DNA of 34,162 bases. Origin: Devosia nanyangense. Its GTDB lineage: Bacteria > Pseudomonadota > Alphaproteobacteria > Rhizobiales > Devosiaceae. This document shows positions 1 to 7,120 of this stretch, piece by piece (within the stretch, counting starts at the first letter, position 1; each line of letters begins with the position of its first letter). A program made the translations under genes and the position numbers. The stretch is from the NCBI GenBank assembly GCA_016213505.1, contig JACRAF010000024.1, forward strand, positions 1-34,162. Reading direction: 5' to 3'. The notes under the pieces are model-generated. The model was not told the origin of the DNA and did not search any database. It saw nothing but the letters and a program-made list of their open reading frames with translations.

Positions 1-522
1 GAATTCGACGATCTCCTCGAGATCCTGCTTAGCCTCGTCGACGCCGGTGACGTCCTCGAACGTCACCTTGCCATGCGTTTCGGTGAGCAGCTTGGCGCGC
101 GATTTGCCAAAGCCCATGGCGCCGCCGCGTCCGCCACCCTGCATCTGCCGGATGAAGAAGAACCACACGCCGATGATGACCAGGAACGGCAGCCAGCTCG
201 ACAAGAGGATCGACCAGAACGGGCTCGATTCAGGCGCCTTGGCGGTGATCTGCACGCCGCGGTCTTCGAGGCGCGAAACGATATCGGTATTGGCCGGGAT
301 CACCGTCTCGAACCGCGAACCGTCCTTGAGGACGCCCTGGACCACGTCGTCGACGATCGTCACCGACGTCACCGAGCCCGCGTCCACATCGGTCACGAAC
401 TGGCTGTAGCTCTTGTCGGCAACTGAAATCGAACGCGTCGAGGACTGAAAGACCTGAAACAGGCCCATCAGCATGAAGAGGATGACGAGCCAGATGGCAA
501 AGTTGCGAAAATTGACGTTCAT
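1..522 (-). CDS. ftsH: ATP-dependent zinc metalloprotease FtsH (N-terminal part)
   Basis: This is the first 174 codons of FtsH; the gene runs off the left edge of the window. FtsH is a hexameric membrane AAA+ protease that degrades misfolded membrane proteins and selected cytosolic regulators. The visible part has the expected layout: a short cytoplasmic tail, a first membrane segment (about residues 8-25), a periplasmic domain, and a second membrane segment (about 105-122). A Gly-rich GGGRGGAMGFGKS stretch then leads into the start of the AAA domain (TFEDVTGVDEAK). The ATPase motifs and the HExxH zinc site lie outside the window. The gene follows tilS on the same strand after 135 bases that contain a good sigma-70-type promoter. 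This tilS-ftsH order is common in alphaproteobacteria. The family call is secure. Confidence 0.97.
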   Translation of the reverse strand, partial: MNVNFRNFAIWLVILFMLMGLFQVFQSSTRSISVADKSYSQFVTDVDAGSVTSVTIVDDVVQGVLKDGSRFETVIPANTDIVSRLEDRGVQITAKAPESSPFWSILLSSWLPFLVIIGVWFFFIRQMQGGGRGGAMGFGKSRAKLLTETHGKVTFEDVTGVDEAKQDLEEIVEF

Positions 523-573
523 CAATCCTGTCCTGATGACCGGCCGGGGGGAGCGGTGCCGGTGGTTCGGGCA

Positions 574-602
574 AAGATAAGCCCGGCAGTAAGGCGTTAC
601 AA
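574..602 (-). promoter_or_regulatory. Candidate sigma-70 promoter of ftsH
   Basis: On the minus strand a -35 element TTGTAA (602-597) is separated by exactly 17 bases from a -10 element TATCTT (579-574). Transcription would start near position 567, giving a leader of about 45 bases before the ftsH ATG at 522. The position suggests ftsH can be transcribed independently of the upstream tilS. This is a consensus match only. Confidence 0.55.
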
Positions 603-657
603 GGGCGGGAGGGTGCGCGGAATCGCCCCTCAAGTCCAACCCAAAGCCCCTCCGCGG

Positions 658-1665
658 TTAATTCGCCGTCAGCGCCACCCGGGCATTCCGCGCCCCTTCG
701 GGCCGCACCGAAACGGTCAATCCGTCGCTCTGAACGAGGCAGCCATGAAGCGTCGCCGGCTTCAGCGCGCCACGCCCGGCGAGCCGGTCGCACAGCGCCT
801 CGACGGCGCTCAGCGCATGTGGTTTGCGCTCGCCGCCCACGGATCGCAGCACCCTGACCATCAGCCGCACCGCAACCGCGCGCGGCAGCGCCGCGAGCCC
901 CGCATGCGGCAGCCCGGCGTCGCCGTCGGCCCCGCGATGCACCAGCGCCGTCCACGCCTTGTCGGCTTCAATCCCGATCAGCGCATCGGCATCGGCCATC
1001 CGCGCGGCGAACGCGCCCAGCCGCTTGCGATCGAGGCCGAGTTCGGCGAGCAGCGGCATGGTCTGTCGCCAGCGCACGCGCTCATAGTGCCGGTCATGGT
1101 TGCTCGAGTCGCTGGCCGGCACGAGCCCGGCAGCGTCGGCCACCTCGCGCAGATCCTCAGGATCGACCCCGAGAAGCGGCCGGAACAGCCGGCAGCCTTC
1201 GACCGTCGCCATCGCGTCCATGCCGCGCAGGCCCTCGATCCCGCTGCCATGCGCGAGCCGCATCAGCACGGTCTCGGCCTGGTCGCCCTGATGATGCGCG
1301 GTGAGAAGGATATCGGCGCCGTCGGCCGCCATCGCCGCCGCCGTCAGCCCGTAGCGCGCCTTGCGCGCCGCAGCCTGGACGCCCGTCTCGGGCTTGTCGC
1401 CGTCCCAGCGCAGGGCCCGCGCCGCGAGGCCGAGTTTCGCCGCCTCGGCAAGCACCATCGCAACCTCGTCCGCCGCCTCCGGGCGAAGCCCGTGATCGAC
1501 GGAATAGACCACCAGCCCCGGCCGCCCTTCCGCCCCCGCCCACTCGGCGGCAAGCAGCATCAGCGCCAGCGAATCCGGCCCGCCGCTGACGGCGAGCCCG
1601 AGTTTCGTCATGCCGGCGACCGGCGCGAACAGCGTCTCGAGATCGAGGCTGCTCACACCGGGCAT
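658..1665 (-). CDS. tilS: tRNA(Ile)-lysidine synthase TilS
   Basis: TilS attaches lysine to C34 of the CAU-anticodon tRNA-Ile, changing its codon specificity from AUG to AUA; the enzyme is essential. The protein is 335 residues. It carries the N-type ATP-pyrophosphatase PP-loop SGGPDS at about residues 27-32, followed by a family-typical LLTAHHQGDQAETVLMRLAHGSG stretch (split here as LLTAHHQGDQ and AETVLMRLAHGSG). The ATG at 1665 is preferred because it gives MPGVSSLDLE just before the core domain; an upstream in-frame start would overlap cpoB much further. With this start the gene overlaps the end of cpoB by 13 bases, suggesting translational coupling. The C-terminal tRNA-binding part is compact, as is usual in alphaproteobacteria. 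Confidence 0.93.
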   Translation of the reverse strand: MPGVSSLDLETLFAPVAGMTKLGLAVSGGPDSLALMLLAAEWAGAEGRPGLVVYSVDHGLRPEAADEVAMVLAEAAKLGLAARALRWDGDKPETGVQAAARKARYGLTAAAMAADGADILLTAHHQGDQAETVLMRLAHGSGIEGLRGMDAMATVEGCRLFRPLLGVDPEDLREVADAAGLVPASDSSNHDRHYERVRWRQTMPLLAELGLDRKRLGAFAARMADADALIGIEADKAWTALVHRGADGDAGLPHAGLAALPRAVAVRLMVRVLRSVGGERKPHALSAVEALCDRLAGRGALKPATLHGCLVQSDGLTVSVRPEGARNARVALTAN

Positions 1666-2627
1666 TTGGCCTTTGCCTTTTCGTCGGCAAGCCGCTGGGT
1701 GAAGGCCGCCGGCTGCTCGGTGTAGCGCTTCGCCACCTCGAAGAACGTCCGGCACGCCGTGTCCTGCTCGCCGGCGCCGGCCAATGCGATGCCGAGCTTG
1801 AGCAAGAGGTCCGGCGCCCGCGCCGAGCTGCCGTAGTTCTGGAACCCGGTCAGCAGCACGTCGGCCGCCTCGTCATAGGCCTGCCGTTGCAGCAGCGCCT
1901 CGCCCAGCCAGTTGGCCGCATCCGGCGCCTGCGGGTCCTTGGGGTAGAGCGCCACGAACTGCCGGAATTGCTCCTCTGCGAAGGGATAGTCGCCGCGCAC
2001 GATCGCTTCGTATCCCGCCGCGTATTGCGCCTCGGCGTCGCCGTTCGACAGTTCCTGGCTGCTGTCGAGATTGAGGTTCAGCGGCCGCCCGCCATTGAGC
2101 GCATCGGCATCGGCCTCGGGGATGGTGCCGAGCAAAGCCCCCGAGCTGTTGCCGGTGCCGAGCAGGGGGTCGGCGGAATCGCCGAGGCTGTCGCCGGTCG
2201 CTGTACCTGCATCGGCCGGAGCGCTGGCATCAGTGCCAAGCGGTGCCGGCGGTGTGGTGGTTGCAGGGTCGGTCGTCTGTTCGCCCGCTGGGGCCTGCGG
2301 CAACGCGCCGGTCGGCGTCGCGCCGCCGGATTGGGTTGCCGCATCAGTTTTTTTTCCGGCACCGCCTTCCAGCTGCTGGAAACGGAACTCGTTGTCGTCC
2401 TGCATTTTCTGCAGCAGCTCCTGCATCTGCGTGAGCTGGAACTGCAGACCCTCGACCTGGCCGGTGAGCGTGCGGACCGTGTCCTCAAGCTCCTGAAGTC
2501 GCACGGTGATCTGGGCTTCCGACTTGCTCTGGGCAACGACGAATTCGGGCGCGAACACGCCCATGATCAGGACAATAGCGAAGGCCGTGAGCCCCCGCGC
2601 CGTCCCTTTGGGAAGGGAAAGACGCAC
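1653..2627 (-). CDS. cpoB: Cell division coordinator CpoB / YbgF (Tol-Pal associated TPR protein)
   Basis: CpoB is a periplasmic protein that works with TolA and the Tol-Pal machine to coordinate peptidoglycan synthesis with outer-membrane constriction. The sequence shows an N-terminal signal peptide ending near VVAQ, a coiled coil (about residues 25-75, rich in Leu, Gln and Glu), and a low-complexity Ala/Pro/Thr/Gly linker. C-terminal tetratricopeptide repeats follow, with the family-typical YAAGYEAIVRGDYPFAEEQF and LYPKDPQAPDAANWLGEALL. A GTG start at 2627 is chosen because a GGAG ribosome-binding site lies about 7 bases upstream and a signal peptide follows directly; longer in-frame versions add an unlikely N-terminus. 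The length is 324 residues. A run of eight A residues in the coding strand (plus-strand T8 at 2348-2355) sits in the linker. Confidence 0.92.
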   Translation of the reverse strand: MRLSLPKGTARGLTAFAIVLIMGVFAPEFVVAQSKSEAQITVRLQELEDTVRTLTGQVEGLQFQLTQMQELLQKMQDDNEFRFQQLEGGAGKKTDAATQSGGATPTGALPQAPAGEQTTDPATTTPPAPLGTDASAPADAGTATGDSLGDSADPLLGTGNSSGALLGTIPEADADALNGGRPLNLNLDSSQELSNGDAEAQYAAGYEAIVRGDYPFAEEQFRQFVALYPKDPQAPDAANWLGEALLQRQAYDEAADVLLTGFQNYGSSARAPDLLLKLGIALAGAGEQDTACRTFFEVAKRYTEQPAAFTQRLADEKAKAKCPV

Positions 2628-2699
2628 GATCAATCTCCGTGGGTGTTGTCGAACGACACGAGCCGAAATCAGTGACCGAGAACTAGCCGGCAATTTCGA

Positions 2700-2744
2700 C
2701 AAAAAGAAAGCGCCGGGACCCAATTACGCGGGTGCCCGGCGCTT
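2700..2744 (-). terminator. Rho-independent terminator downstream of pal
   Basis: The inverted arms at 2708-2721 and 2730-2744 pair with one bulged base, giving a GC-rich stem of about 14 bp. On the minus strand the stem is followed by TTTCTTTTT. It lies 34 bases after the pal stop codon and before cpoB, so it should end or attenuate pal transcripts and reduce read-through into cpoB-tilS. Confidence 0.8.
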
Positions 2745-2778
2745 ATGCCTCCGTAACGGCCCCGAAGGGCCATCACGA

Positions 2779-3261
2779 TTACTGAACGACCGTCACAGCG
2801 CGGCGATTTTGTGACCAGCACGAAATATCGTCACAGATGGCCACCGGGCGCTCCTTGCCGAACGATTTCGAGGTGATCCGCCCGGCGTTGACGCCACGGC
2901 TGACCAGGTAGCTCACCACCACCGAGGCGCGCCGGGCGCCCAGCGCGATGTTGTACTCGCGGGTGCCGCGCTCGTCGGCGTGGCCCTCGATGAGGATCTT
3001 GTAGTTGGTGTATTTGTTGAGCCAGACGGCCTGCTTGTCGAGCGTCGCCTGTGCGGTCGCGGTGAGCGCCGAGGAGTCGGTCTCGAAGAACACGCGGTCG
3101 CCGACCGTCACCAGGAATTCCTGCTGGCTGCCCGGCGGGCCGCCGCCCGGCCCGATATTGCCGACGCCGGTGCCGTTGCGGGAACATGCCGCGAGCGCGA
3201 CGACGAGAACGACCAGCGCGGCTGCGCGCAAAAGGCCGAAGATGGGCGTTGTGGAACGCAT
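2779..3261 (-). CDS. pal: Peptidoglycan-associated lipoprotein Pal
   Basis: Pal is the outer-membrane lipoprotein of the Tol-Pal complex; it binds peptidoglycan and TolB and supports outer-membrane invagination at division. The protein is 160 residues. A hydrophobic signal peptide ends in the lipobox LAAC (Cys26, the lipidation site), followed by a Gly/Pro-rich linker. The OmpA-like domain covers about residues 48-160 and shows FFETDSSAL, GHADERGT (93-100), NIALGARRA (104-112) and a terminal QNRRA. In related genomes pal normally follows tolB directly. Here it is separated from tolB by a nucleosidase-like gene and by a toxin-antitoxin module on the other strand, so pal must have its own promoter within 3262-3438. 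Confidence 0.97.
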   Translation of the reverse strand: MRSTTPIFGLLRAAALVVLVVALAACSRNGTGVGNIGPGGGPPGSQQEFLVTVGDRVFFETDSSALTATAQATLDKQAVWLNKYTNYKILIEGHADERGTREYNIALGARRASVVVSYLVSRGVNAGRITSKSFGKERPVAICDDISCWSQNRRAVTVVQ

Positions 3262-3438
3262 CCGGTTTGCTCTCCTGAGACTTAGGATTTCGAAGCCGCT
3301 TTTTACTCGGCGTTATCTTAAGGCCGGGTTGGCTGGACTGGTTAATTGCTGGTCAACGCGGCCCAAATGTGGCGGAAATCCGGCGTTTTCAGCCTTGTTG
3401 CATGGGGGACACAACCACCTCGACACGACGAGCTTGGC

Positions 3439-3467
3439 TTGTAAGACCTACGCCAATGGCGTATCTA
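3439..3467 (+). promoter_or_regulatory. Promoter and palindromic operator of HigBA module 1
   Basis: A -35 element TTGTAA (3439-3444), a 17-base spacer and a -10 element TATCTA (3462-3467) form a good sigma-70-type promoter. The spacer contains a perfect palindrome, TACGCCA-A-TGGCGTA (3449-3463), with 7-base arms; it also covers the first two bases of the -10. Autorepression by antitoxin binding to such a palindrome is established for HigA-type modules and is inferred here. The predicted transcription start (about 3474) falls at the ATG of the toxin gene (3475), so the message may be leaderless. Confidence 0.7.
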
Positions 3468-3474
3468 CACCTGC

Positions 3475-3807
3475 ATGCAGGTCATTCGCACCAAGCGATA
3501 TGTGAAAGATCTCAAGCGGATCGGCGTCACGGCCAGCGAGCAGGAGAAGCTGGAGCAAGCCATCGCAACCGACCCGTTCGTTGGCGACGTGGTCCCGGGA
3601 CTTCGCGGCGTTCGCAAGGTGCGCTTCGGGTTCGGCGGTCGCGGCAAGCGCGGTGGCGGACGGGCCATCTACTTCCTCGTCGTGACGGAAGATGCCGCGC
3701 TGATGATGTTCGCCTATGCCAAGAACGAACAATCTGACCTGACCAACGAACAGCGGAGGGCCGCTTTGGCTCTCATTGAGGACGTGACCGATGACCAAGA
3801 AGAGTGA
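3475..3807 (+). CDS. RelE/HigB-type toxin of a type II toxin-antitoxin module (module 1)
   Basis: This 110-residue protein resembles the RelE-like HigB toxins that act as mRNA interferases. Visible features are an N-terminal IRTKRYVKDLKRIGVT helix, a basic central strand GLRGVRKVRFGFGGRGKRGGGRAIYFL, and MMFAYAKNEQSDLTNEQ near the C-terminus, a pattern typical of the family. The gene is followed by an antitoxin-like gene that overlaps it by 17 bases. No clear ribosome-binding site precedes the ATG, which fits the predicted leaderless transcript. The module lies on the plus strand inside a minus-strand tol-pal cluster, so it is probably a later insertion. The exact subfamily (HigB-2, or RelE partnered by a NadS-like antitoxin) is not settled. 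Confidence 0.85.
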   Translation: MQVIRTKRYVKDLKRIGVTASEQEKLEQAIATDPFVGDVVPGLRGVRKVRFGFGGRGKRGGGRAIYFLVVTEDAALMMFAYAKNEQSDLTNEQRRAALALIEDVTDDQEE

Positions 3808-4108
3808 TTTCGATTTTGGCGAGGCGCTGATCGAGAGCCTCAAAGAAGTCCGCGCCTGGAAGCGCGGCGAGATCGCGCTGGAGACCGTCAACATCGACCC
3901 CATGCCGGTCGAGCGCATCCGCGCCATCCGCAAAAAGGTGGCGCGGTCGGCTAAACAGTTCGAGCAAAAGTTCGGCATCCCCGCCTCGACCATCAACAAC
4001 TGGGAACAGGGACGGCGCAAGCCGGACCCTGCCGGCCGGCTGCTCCTGAAAGTCATCGATGCTGCGCCCGAGATCGTCGAAAAGGTCGCGAATAGACCTT
4101 CGTCCTAG
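3791..4108 (+). CDS. XRE-family (HigA/NadS-like) antitoxin (module 1)
   Basis: This 105-residue protein is the predicted antitoxin partner of the preceding RelE/HigB-like toxin. Its C-terminal half holds an XRE helix-turn-helix with the recognisable pattern ARSAKQFEQKFGIPASTINNWEQGRRKPD, the standard DNA-binding unit of HigA-type antitoxins. The N-terminal part (FGEALIESLKEVRAWKRGE) resembles the leader of NadS-like regulators. It probably neutralises the toxin and represses the promoter through the palindrome at 3449-3463. Its TAG stop (4106-4108) overlaps the stop codon of the opposite-strand nucleosidase gene (4105-4107): the four bases CTAG end both genes. Confidence 0.87.
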   Translation: MTKKSDFDFGEALIESLKEVRAWKRGEIALETVNIDPMPVERIRAIRKKVARSAKQFEQKFGIPASTINNWEQGRRKPDPAGRLLLKVIDAAPEIVEKVANRPSS

Positions 4109-4749
4109 CTCCCCCACTCCAGCGTGCCTGCCGCAACCGCCGCTTCGAGGCCGTCGACGGCCTCCGCCAGCTTCACGTCGATGATCCCCAGATACTGCGT
4201 CCAATCGGCGAGCGACCCCAGCTCGCGGTCGCCGTCCGAGATGCCGCGGAGCGCGATCAGTGGCAGCCCGAAGCGCTGGCAGGCGCGCAGCACGGCGTAG
4301 GTCTCCATGTCGACCATCGCTGCCTCGATCCCGTCATAGCCTTCGCCGGAGACGATATTCGCCCCGGTCGAGAGCGCCGCCAGGGGCAGCCCCGGCACGA
4401 ACGGCCCGAGCCGCTGCGTCGCCGGCAGATCGAGGAACGGCACCACACCCGCCTCGAACCCCAGCGCCGAGGCATCCATGTCGCGCCACGACACTTCGCT
4501 CGCCTGATAGAGCCCGCATTGCTCGAGTTCGGCCGATCCGGCGGAACCAAGCGACACCACCAGCAGGGGCAGCCTGTCGTCGACGGCGAGCCGCGTCAGC
4601 CTTTCGGTCACCGCCATCGCCGCCTCGACCGGGCCCACCCCGGTGATCAGCGGCGAGATGCGGCTGCGGAGCGCCGGCCCATATTCGAGCTCGGTCGCCA
4701 TCACATAGAGGATGTCCGCGACACCCGGCCGGCGGACGGCAAACGGCAC
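4105..4749 (-). CDS. 5'-methylthioadenosine/S-adenosylhomocysteine nucleosidase-like protein
   Basis: This protein belongs to the PNP/UDP phosphorylase superfamily and resembles MTA/SAH nucleosidases, which cleave adenine from methylthioadenosine or S-adenosylhomocysteine. The sequence begins with the ILYVMATELEYGP segment, whose Glu matches the family's N-terminal catalytic Glu. It includes the Gly-rich VVSLGSAGS strand and ends with the nucleoside-binding VDMETYAVLRACQRFGLP (Glu about 149) and RGISDGD (Asp about 172, the acid in this family). The length of 214 residues is slightly short for the family. The GTG at 4749 lies 3 bases after the tolB stop codon, so the gene is probably read in the tolB operon. 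Substrate preference cannot be decided from sequence. Confidence 0.8.
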   Translation of the reverse strand: MPFAVRRPGVADILYVMATELEYGPALRSRISPLITGVGPVEAAMAVTERLTRLAVDDRLPLLVVSLGSAGSAELEQCGLYQASEVSWRDMDASALGFEAGVVPFLDLPATQRLGPFVPGLPLAALSTGANIVSGEGYDGIEAAMVDMETYAVLRACQRFGLPLIALRGISDGDRELGSLADWTQYLGIIDVKLAEAVDGLEAAVAAGTLEWGS

Positions 4750-4752
4750 AGG

Positions 4753-6060
4753 CTACACCCTCAGCGAGCCCCAGTTGGGATCGGACGCATACGCGTCGGT
4801 CTTGATCTGCTGTTCGTTGCGGCCCCAGATGTCGACCGTCCACAGCCCCGGCCCGCTGTCGCCGCCCCCATCGCGGAAGAACATGATGACGCGGCCGTTG
4901 GGACAAAAGCTCGGGCCCTCGGCGTGGAAGCTGTTCACGAGGATACGCTCGTCCGAGCCATCGGGCTTCATCGTGCCGATCTGGAAGTTGCCACCGGCCT
5001 GTCGCGTGTAGGCGATCAGATCGCCTTTCGGCGACCACACCGGCGTCGAGTAGCTGCCGTCGCCATAGGAGATGCGCTGCGCCCCGCCGCCGCCCGCTCC
5101 CATCACATAGATCTGCGGCTGCCCGCCCCGGTCCGACTCGAACACGATTCTACTCCCATCGGGGGAGTAGGATGGCGAGGTGTCGATCGCCGCGCCCGAG
5201 GTCAGCTGCACCGGCTTTCCACCATTGACCCCGGCCGCGTAGATGTTGGTCACGCCGCCATTCGAGACCGAGAACGCGATGGTCGAACCGTCAGGCGAGA
5301 AATGCGGCGCGAACGACATCGGCGCGTTGTTGACGAGCTTTTTCGATTTGCCGCCGAGCTGGGCGACATAGACCTGCGGATTGCCGTCCTCGTAGCTGGT
5401 GAAGGCCAGCATCGAATTGTCGCGGCTGAGCCGCGGCGTCAGCGTCAGCGCGGCGCCCGAGCTCAGCACCTGCACATTGGCGCCGTCCTGGTCCATGATT
5501 GCCAGCTGCTTCTTGCGGTTGGCCTTGGGACCGCTCTCGGAAATGAACACCACCTGCGAGTCGAAATAGCCGCTCTCGCCGGCGAGCGAGGCATAAATCG
5601 CGTCCGAAACGATGTGCGCGATGCGCCGATAGCTTTGCGGATCGGCGTTGGACGTATTGCCGGCCACCTCCTGCGCCGCCTGGGTGTCCCACACGCGCAC
5701 CGCGGACGAAATTTGTCCGCCGCGCTCGACTTTTCCCATCACCAGCGCATCGACGTTGATGGCGCGCCAGTCGGCAAAGGCCGGCGTGGTGTCGACGTCA
5801 CCCACCTGCGCCGGCAGCGTCGCCGGATCGAGCGGCGCGAACAGCCCCGAGCGCGTGAGGTTGGCGCGGACGATATCGGCGATCTCCTTGCCGAAACTCG
5901 GATCGGACGAGGCGAAATCCGGAATGGCGATCGGCAGCGGTACGAAATTGCCGCCCGAAACCACGATGCTGACCAGCGCCTGAGCGGGCGAACCCGCCGC
6001 CAGCAGCGCGCCTCCGGCGAGGCCGAGTTTGAGAAGATGTCGCCGGGTGAGTGCGTGCAT
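4753..6060 (-). CDS. tolB: Tol-Pal system beta-propeller protein TolB
   Basis: TolB is the periplasmic beta-propeller of the Tol-Pal system and binds Pal and TolA. The protein is 435 residues: signal peptide, N-terminal alpha/beta domain (about 30-165), then a six-bladed propeller with repeated PxxSPDGSxIAF / YSPDGSRIVFESDR patterns. The ATG at 6060 is preferred over an upstream in-frame one because AAGGAG lies 6-7 bases before it. The signal peptide carries TRRHLLK (residues 5-11) before a hydrophobic stretch, which resembles a twin-arginine motif. The gene begins 35 bases after tolA. Tat export is an inference. Confidence 0.96.
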   Translation of the reverse strand: MHALTRRHLLKLGLAGGALLAAGSPAQALVSIVVSGGNFVPLPIAIPDFASSDPSFGKEIADIVRANLTRSGLFAPLDPATLPAQVGDVDTTPAFADWRAINVDALVMGKVERGGQISSAVRVWDTQAAQEVAGNTSNADPQSYRRIAHIVSDAIYASLAGESGYFDSQVVFISESGPKANRKKQLAIMDQDGANVQVLSSGAALTLTPRLSRDNSMLAFTSYEDGNPQVYVAQLGGKSKKLVNNAPMSFAPHFSPDGSTIAFSVSNGGVTNIYAAGVNGGKPVQLTSGAAIDTSPSYSPDGSRIVFESDRGGQPQIYVMGAGGGGAQRISYGDGSYSTPVWSPKGDLIAYTRQAGGNFQIGTMKPDGSDERILVNSFHAEGPSFCPNGRVIMFFRDGGGDSGPGLWTVDIWGRNEQQIKTDAYASDPNWGSLRV

Positions 6061-6095
6061 CGTGATCTCCTTCACAATTTCTGGGGCGCGTTCTC

Positions 6096-7115
6096 TCACA
6101 TCAGCTCGCGCGGGTCGAATGTCGCCTGGACTTCCTGGTTCGTCGCCATCAGATACGGTCCGCAGCGCTTGACCGCCCGCTGGGCCGCCGACGACAACGC
6201 CCGGTCGAGCGGGGTTGCGCCGGAACTGATGATATCGGGGACGCCGACGACGTTGCCCGCCGCGTCGAGATTGAAATGCAGTTGCGCCGTGATCCCGGCT
6301 TCCGCCGCGCCGGCCGGCACGTTCATGCAGCCCTTGATCTGCGCCACCAGCCCATCGAGTTGCGACTGGGTCAGCGTCGCCGAGCGCCCGGTGTTCTTGC
6401 CCAGCGTCGGCGTGCCGCCCTCGCCGGTCGTCGCCCCGCGCGATTTCTCCGAATTGATCAGCGCCGCGACCTGATCGGCCTCCTTGGCCTGTTGGTCGGG
6501 CTGCTTGGCCTGCGGCTTCTGTTTCGTCGGCGTCTCGGCCTTCTTCGGCGCCACCTCGGCGGTCTTGACGACCTCCTTGGGCTTGGCCGGCGCCTTCTGC
6601 AGCTGCGCCGGACGCATCGCCGGGATCGGCGCGACATTGGCCGCAGGCTCCTCGCCGGTCGCCGCGGCAACCTCCTGCTGAGGCTCGGCGGGCGTCGGCG
6701 CGGGCGCCGGGTCGGGCGCGGCCACCGGCTGCGGTTCGGGCGTCGGCTCCTGCACCGGATCAGGCTCCGGCACCGGCTGCGGATCGGGCACCGGCTCGGG
6801 TGCGGTGTTGACCACCGGCGCCGGCGTTGCCTTGTCGGTCTCCTCCGGCGTCACCTGGTCTTGCTCGGTGTTGCCGGTCGGCTGGGCCAGTTCAGCGGGC
6901 TTTTCGGTTTCGACCACGGCCGGCGTTTCGGTCTCGACCACGGTGCTGTCGAGCGAGCCCTGCCGGATATTGGTGAACTCCGAAATCGGCACCAGATCTA
7001 CCGCGATCGATTCCACCACCCCGGGCTCGAGCGGCTTGGCCGACCCCAACCCCACGATCACGATGATCAGGAGAGCGGCGTGGGCGAGGACCGAGGTGGT
7101 GACACCGGCCTTCAT
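6096..7115 (-). CDS. tolA: Cell envelope integrity protein TolA
   Basis: TolA links the inner-membrane TolQR motor to TolB and Pal. The 339-residue protein has one N-terminal membrane segment (about residues 4-25), then a long Pro/Glu/Thr/Val-rich region with PEP-type repeats. A Lys/Ala/Gln-rich helical stretch follows, then a C-terminal TonB/TolA-like domain with two cysteines (in KGCMNVP and VKRCGPYL) that could form a disulphide. The ATG at 7115 is 5 bases after the tolR stop codon. Long reading frames extend upstream through tolR and tolQ in this frame, but the membrane segment right after this ATG fixes the start. The central region is Pro-rich rather than the Ala/Lys/Glu helix of the enterobacterial protein. 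Confidence 0.94.
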   Translation of the reverse strand: MKAGVTTSVLAHAALLIIVIVGLGSAKPLEPGVVESIAVDLVPISEFTNIRQGSLDSTVVETETPAVVETEKPAELAQPTGNTEQDQVTPEETDKATPAPVVNTAPEPVPDPQPVPEPDPVQEPTPEPQPVAAPDPAPAPTPAEPQQEVAAATGEEPAANVAPIPAMRPAQLQKAPAKPKEVVKTAEVAPKKAETPTKQKPQAKQPDQQAKEADQVAALINSEKSRGATTGEGGTPTLGKNTGRSATLTQSQLDGLVAQIKGCMNVPAGAAEAGITAQLHFNLDAAGNVVGVPDIISSGATPLDRALSSAAQRAVKRCGPYLMATNQEVQATFDPRELM

Positions 7116-7120
7116 TCGCC

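Noticed and set aside
1..6. EcoRI site GAATTC at the first base as a cloning edge
   Set aside because: It falls within the ftsH coding frame and encodes a normal Glu-Phe. A restriction site at the edge of a window is not evidence of a construct.
4519..6474. A 651-codon open frame on the plus strand across tolB and the nucleosidase gene
   Set aside because: It is antisense to well-recognised genes, is very rich in Arg, His and Gly as expected for a GC-rich shadow frame, and shows no family motif. Similar long plus-strand frames opposite tilS, ruvB and tkt were dropped for the same reason.
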